This document shows positions 60,345-64,000 of a stretch of DNA of 64,000 nt, piece by piece; position 1 is the stretch's first letter, and each line of letters opens with the position of its first letter. Below the pieces are notes generated by a model. It saw nothing but the letters and a program-made list of their open reading frames with translations, searched no databases and was not told the DNA's origin. The stretch covers positions 1-64,000 of the forward strand of contig BPGU01000004.1 in NCBI GenBank assembly GCA_026003195.1, in the 5' to 3' direction. Both the position numbers and the translations under genes were made by a program. The DNA is from Armatimonadota bacterium. GTDB taxonomy: Bacteria; Armatimonadota; HRBIN16.

Positions 60345-61811
60345 TTAGAGTTGCTCCGGTATCTGCACGGGGGGCTCGGTCTCCTTTTTATCCGAAGCAG
60401 GACGGATTTGCACTTCCTGCTGCTGGACGACCTGCTCCTCGCGCTCCCCCTCGATATACGCTTTTAGCCCCGCCACAATGGCTTCCGCCACCTTCTGCTG
60501 GAATTCGGGGTCTTTCAGCTTTGCACGGTCTCTGTCGTTGTTGATGTACGCCACCTCAATCAACACTGCAGGCATCTCGCTACGACGCAACACCGCAAAG
60601 CCCGACTGGTAGATAGCGGTGTCGGTCTGTGCGCCGCGATTCGGCAGTCCTGTGACGGCAGCGAGGTGTTTCTGTATCGCCTGAGCCAGCGCGCGCCCGT
60701 CAGGGTCGGAGGCGTGGTAATAGGTAGTGGTGCCGCTGGCGGAATTGGGCTTGGGGGTGGAGTCGCAATGGATGCTGATGAAGAAATCCGCACCTTTTTC
60801 GTTCGCCAGTTGAGGACGGGCGTAAAGGTCTACGGTGCTGTCGTCTTCGCGCGTCATGGTGACGGTGGCTTTCTCTTTCCACAGTAGTGCCTGCACCCTC
60901 TGCGCGATGGCGAGGTTGATATCTTTTTCGTACACCACCGAGTCCTTGTCTCGCCCTACCGCTCCTTTGGAGGTGCCTCCATGCCCGGGGTCTATCACGA
61001 TATGCTTCTCGGAGAGCTTGCCATGCGCGTTGCGTGGACGGTTCACCGCCAGGGTGATGACCGGTTGTTGCTTGTCGTATTCCACACTCAGGCTGGCAGC
61101 CCGTGTGGTGCGAATCAGCAACGCCGAGCGCACGCCTTTCCCGTCAGGCGAGAACTGCACCTCTTCGATAAGGGGGTGCTTCACACTCCAGTCCGCAGGC
61201 AGGTCTGCCCCCGGCTTCACCTGGGGCATCTCCAGCAGAGTGCTGTAGCCCTCTTTGAGCGGGCGCAGGCGCACCGGCACTTTGCGGCTGAGCTTCATCC
61301 GCAGACGCGCAACGTCCTGATCGTGTTCCCATTCTATGTGCACCAGCTCGGCGGGAGGTATCGCAGATGGGGCAGCCGGTGTCCCAGGGCGTGGTTGCTT
61401 CTCCTCCCCTGCAGCACCGCCCAGTGCAAGCATCGCTTCAACACCGCTGGCGGCGGTAGAGAGAGCATACTGGGTGTTCTCGCGCAGGTCGAGCACTACG
61501 CGCACCACATCTTCCTGAAACTGCGCCCAGCGCAGACGCTCTACCGCAGCGGGGGTGTCGCCTTCTGGCTGGATGGCTTCCCGGGGCAGGACGCAGGGCG
61601 AAATGTCTATCACCACGCGCAACGGCTCGCGCAGGGTGAAGGTGCGGAAGGTCACTTTGCCCGAGGTGACGATATGCAGCACGCTCTCTTCCCAGCGCAG
61701 TGCCTGCAGAGTGGGGGGCGAGGCGACAGGTTCCGCCGACTGTGCCAACATCCGCACAGCCGCTAAGCCGAGCAACAATACCACTACCGCTACACGCCAC
61801 GCCGTCGGCAC
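60345..61811 (-). CDS. N-acetylmuramoyl-L-alanine amidase with AMIN domains
   Basis: 488 residues from GTG 61811 behind GGAGGTGG, with a signal peptide (1-24). AMIN-like beta repeats (about 35-130 and 150-260) precede a linker. The catalytic Amidase_3 domain (about 270-450) has VIDPGHGGTSKGAVG (Zn His), the Glu in YEKDINLAIA, SIHCDS (His) and LIEVAYINN (catalytic Glu). It cleaves peptides from peptidoglycan in the periplasm during cell separation, recruited by AMIN domains. It stands between cutA and the GerMN gene in one operon. Confidence 0.93.
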   Translation of the reverse strand: MPTAWRVAVVVLLLGLAAVRMLAQSAEPVASPPTLQALRWEESVLHIVTSGKVTFRTFTLREPLRVVIDISPCVLPREAIQPEGDTPAAVERLRWAQFQEDVVRVVLDLRENTQYALSTAASGVEAMLALGGAAGEEKQPRPGTPAAPSAIPPAELVHIEWEHDQDVARLRMKLSRKVPVRLRPLKEGYSTLLEMPQVKPGADLPADWSVKHPLIEEVQFSPDGKGVRSALLIRTTRAASLSVEYDKQQPVITLAVNRPRNAHGKLSEKHIVIDPGHGGTSKGAVGRDKDSVVYEKDINLAIAQRVQALLWKEKATVTMTREDDSTVDLYARPQLANEKGADFFISIHCDSTPKPNSASGTTTYYHASDPDGRALAQAIQKHLAAVTGLPNRGAQTDTAIYQSGFAVLRRSEMPAVLIEVAYINNDRDRAKLKDPEFQQKVAEAIVAGLKAYIEGEREEQVVQQQEVQIRPASDKKETEPPVQIPEQL

Positions 61812-61823
61812 CGCGCCACCTCC

Positions 61824-62153
61824 TCACTGATCCGACGAATTCTCGCTGGCGTTGCAAAGTTCCTCTTTCAGCCAGTCGGCAAACTCGTTATTGATTCTCG
61901 GCACATCCAGTTGCGCCATGAAGTTGGTGTAAGTGATGTGCCGTCGCACCTCCTCGGTGACCGCCTCATACAGATCGGGCAGCGTCTTGACGATAAGCAC
62001 CGTTTCGGGTTCCTCCACGATGTCGCCCTGCCAGCGGTAGGCGCAGGTGATGGGGAACCAGTTGGTACACACCGCCAGACGCTTCTCCAGCAAGGCGCGA
62101 GAGATCGCCCGCGCCTCCTCATCGGTATTGAGCGTGATGTACAGGACGACCAT
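61824..62153 (-). CDS. cutA: Divalent-cation tolerance protein CutA
   Basis: 109 residues from ATG 62153 behind GGAGGAGGG, the normal CutA length. Family features are VVLYITLNTDEEARAISRAL, LEKRLAVCTNWFPITCAYRW, VEEPETVLIVKTLPDLYEAV and a YTNFMAQLDVPRINNEFADW-type C-terminal strand. CutA forms a very stable trimer that can bind copper. The exact physiological role is debated. Twelve bases separate it from the amidase start. Confidence 0.92.
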   Translation of the reverse strand: MVVLYITLNTDEEARAISRALLEKRLAVCTNWFPITCAYRWQGDIVEEPETVLIVKTLPDLYEAVTEEVRRHITYTNFMAQLDVPRINNEFADWLKEELCNASENSSDQ

Positions 62154-62210
62154 AGTTGCCCTCCTCCGGGTTTGGGTCGTGATAGAGTGTACCCGCACGG
62201 CAAAGCAATT

Positions 62211-62280
62211 CGAAAGCGATGCTCCTGTCGAGCGGTATGCGTAAAAAGATTTTCGGCTCACCGGGAGGTTCGCCCTCCAG
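62211..62280. repeat. Dispersed repeat copy (longer form)
   Basis: GCGATGCTCCTGTCGAGCG (62217-62235) continues to TTTCGGCTCACCGGGAGG and TTCGCCCTCCAG at 62252-62280. The second half also occurs near 44090-44120, suggesting a longer unit about 70 bases with inverted GGAGG/CCTCC ends. Confidence 0.65.
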
Positions 62281-62302
62281 ACAGGCAAACACAAGGCACC
62301 CC

Positions 62303-62331
62303 TTGACATCTTGCACAAAAGGTAGTAACAT
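62303..62331 (+). promoter_or_regulatory. Promoter of the right-end secreted protein gene
   Basis: TTGACA (62303-62308) and TAACAT (62326-62331) with a 17-base spacer, 44 bases upstream of the ATG at 62375. Confidence 0.7.
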
Positions 62332-62374
62332 GCAAGTAGTCACACACCCCTCGTGAGCGAAAGGAGCAAACCAG

Positions 62375-64000
62375 ATGAAACGCTTGCTTGTGCCACTCAC
62401 ACGGGGGGTACTGACCGCCCTCGCCCTGCTGTGCCTCGCTAACAACGCCTGTGCTTCGGTCAGGATGTACATCGTGTGGTATCCCAACGGATACACCAAC
62501 CAGCCTGCAGTCGCCCAAGAGGGAGCCACCGTCGGCGGATGGTTCACTCTCCGTCTGGTCGTGCAGCCCCAGAGTGGCTACATCCTGAGCGCCGGTGTCA
62601 CTCAATCCTCCCTTGCCGAGCAGACCAGCGCCCATGCGGTCACGCCTATGCCGGTGCCATTCCAGACAACTACCCCCAACCCTGCCTATGGCGACCCGAC
62701 AAGCAACGTGGTGATGTTGCAAAGCCTGCAGAACCTGGCGGACAAGCACAATGGGCAGTATCGGGTAGAGGCGACCATCCAGTATACGGTGTCCACCGGC
62801 AGCCCCCCTCCCAACGACCGGGGCACGTTCACGGAGACGGTTTCATTCACCTTCAACGTGTTGAACCTGTTGCTGGTAGACAGTCGTTCGGAGCCATGCA
62901 TTGTCTGGAAGCCGGAGCAGATGATCGGTGTGTCGTTTGCGGCGCAGCTCATTCATGCCCAGCAGGGAACCTGCACGGTAAAGCTGGAGATATTCCGCAG
63001 TGATGACAACCAGAACCCGGTGCTGGTGAAGGAGTTTGCGAACGTGGCACGTCCGGGCACATGGTCATGGACGTGGGATGGGAAGTTGGGAGACGGTAGC
63101 ACTGCCCCGCGAGGGATATACCTGTATCGGTTGTCGGCGTATGTATACGGCAGTGCGCCACCGGACAGGGACAGCAATCGGTCGGATTTTATGCATCTTG
63201 CAGCAGGCTCCATCCAATGTGTGGATGATGGACAAACAGCCACATATTGCATACAATACCATCTGTCCTCCGCGCAAGGTTACCCAGCCTCTCAAGGACA
63301 GATACAGGTTTTTGACCCTGCGCTGGACGTATACTTTGCGTGTGCGCTTAGTTCACCCGATTTGACTGACGGCAGTCACGATGTGACGTTTACCATACCA
63401 TCGCCCACCGAGGCAGGCAGATACATCTTTCTGTTGCGGGCACAGGATAACCACCGTGACCTCGACAAGGCACACCGTTTGCGGGAAGCGCTTCCCCATA
63501 ACCAGCAGAAGATATACAGTGCTCTCATTGCCTTCACACATGGAGAGTTCAATTCTCAGGCTCTCTATTTTGTGAACGGAGGAAAAGCCTTAGGCTTCAA
63601 AAAAGTACCCGGTTACGATTGGTGGTATGGCAATCCCTGGATAAGACACATGCGGGGTGCTCTGGAATATTACGACCCGGCGATAGGCAGAAAGCTGCTA
63701 AAGATGGTGCTTTTTAGCGGACACAGCCACGCTGACCTTGAGGGCAAACTGCTGCTCATGAAAGGTGACAACCAGATGCCGCAGTCGGCTCCTCAGGGTA
63801 GCCAGAAGTGGCTTGTCACCAGCTATGCCGACTGGAACACTATTCCCGGGCTACGTGGGTGGCAGGACTGCCTGATCGTGGAAAGCATCGGCGGACCTGG
63901 ACAGACTCTGACGAATCTGGAACTGGTAGTTCTGGTGGGTTGCGGGCTGAACGCGGGGTTTCAAGCAGGCGGTCTGAGCGACTGGTTTCTGTATAAGGGG
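62375..64000 (+). CDS. Large secreted protein, FlgD-like Ig and possible caspase-fold region (partial)
   Basis: Open for 542 codons from ATG 62375 (behind AAAGGAG) to the window end. The signal peptide covers residues 1-28 (TALALLCLANNACAS). Residues about 30-170 form a beta domain. Residues about 175-265 are a FlgD-Ig-like module (KLEIFRSDDNQNPVLVKEFA, TWSWTWDGKLGDGSTAPRGI). Late in the visible part, LKMVLFSGHSHADLEG and, about 60 residues on, LELVVLVGCGLNAG resemble the His and Cys strands of a caspase/CHAT-like peptidase fold. That reading is tentative. Because the C-terminus is missing the domain cannot be judged. It is secreted or surface-exposed. Confidence 0.75.
   Translation, partial: MKRLLVPLTRGVLTALALLCLANNACASVRMYIVWYPNGYTNQPAVAQEGATVGGWFTLRLVVQPQSGYILSAGVTQSSLAEQTSAHAVTPMPVPFQTTTPNPAYGDPTSNVVMLQSLQNLADKHNGQYRVEATIQYTVSTGSPPPNDRGTFTETVSFTFNVLNLLLVDSRSEPCIVWKPEQMIGVSFAAQLIHAQQGTCTVKLEIFRSDDNQNPVLVKEFANVARPGTWSWTWDGKLGDGSTAPRGIYLYRLSAYVYGSAPPDRDSNRSDFMHLAAGSIQCVDDGQTATYCIQYHLSSAQGYPASQGQIQVFDPALDVYFACALSSPDLTDGSHDVTFTIPSPTEAGRYIFLLRAQDNHRDLDKAHRLREALPHNQQKIYSALIAFTHGEFNSQALYFVNGGKALGFKKVPGYDWWYGNPWIRHMRGALEYYDPAIGRKLLKMVLFSGHSHADLEGKLLLMKGDNQMPQSAPQGSQKWLVTSYADWNTIPGLRGWQDCLIVESIGGPGQTLTNLELVVLVGCGLNAGFQAGGLSDWFLYKG

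Overview
The window looks like chromosome from a Gram-negative-type bacterium of the Armatimonadetes or a close relative. That is an inference from gene content: a DUF1559 prepilin-type protein, several phytanoyl-CoA-dioxygenase-family proteins, TIM-barrel sugar isomerases next to sugar ABC transporters, a VIT/VWA protein, AMIN-amidase plus GerMN, and dense families of short dispersed intergenic repeats. No rRNA or marker in the window settles the taxonomy.

Bases 1-8100 are an accessory module, almost certainly a phage, prophage or other integrated element. All genes lie on the minus strand, are small and mostly unrecognisable, and have strong Shine-Dalgarno sites. The recognisable ones are a sigma-70-like factor (first gene in transcription order), a ParB/Srx-fold protein, a HAD phosphatase and zinc-ribbon or Cys-rich proteins. 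Three genes in this module are separated by 235-350 bp islands made of degenerate pentanucleotides with an invariant GCC core. Each island begins at the stop codon of one gene and ends at the short leader of the next. Two islands share a 98-bp block, one carries a 49-bp tandem duplication, and both flank the parB-like gene. This is the most unusual structure in the window. The module ends near two plus-strand tRNA genes (Arg-UCU, His-GUG), a common integration context.

Bases 8600-26200 carry rhamnulokinase (minus), then a plus-strand housekeeping run (zf-TFIIB protein, PcrA helicase, FtsY, CBS-GGDEF protein). A minus-strand group follows: TauE exporter, and a translationally coupled pair of HD-GYP proteins (one with a degenerate HD motif) leading into a GT39-like glycosyltransferase. 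A 271-bp inverted-repeat element comes next, then a protein whose C-terminal domain also caps the GGDEF protein. The plus strand then has two sugar-uptake units (ribose-type lipoprotein plus isomerase; family-1 binding protein plus two permeases, no ATPase).

Bases 26200-35100 hold a second isomerase, a zinc-ribbon protein and a dGTPase-like protein on the minus strand. They are followed by a plus-strand respiratory operon: a Rieske protein, a b6-type cytochrome b fused to 15 c-type haem motifs, and an 11-haem protein with a membrane cytochrome b domain resembling Geobacter CbcL. It looks like a quinol-oxidising electron conduit. Der GTPase follows.

Bases 35100-46800 hold glnE-plsY-AMMECR1 (plus), then ABC ATPase/permease, GT4 glycosyltransferase and NAD-dependent epimerase (minus), a repeat-rich gap with an RHS-like remnant, and a VIT/VWA protein. 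Bases 46900-52500 form a plus-strand operon behind a consensus promoter: two phytanoyl-CoA-type dioxygenases flanking a 1043-residue predicted carbohydrate-active protein, then a YdeI-like protein. Bases 52500-62150 are mostly minus strand: small membrane protein, YdcF, DUF429, MFS and AEC transporters, PyrG, a broken DUF1559 prepilin, GerMN, amidase and CutA. A large secreted protein with FlgD-like and possibly caspase-like regions runs off the right end.
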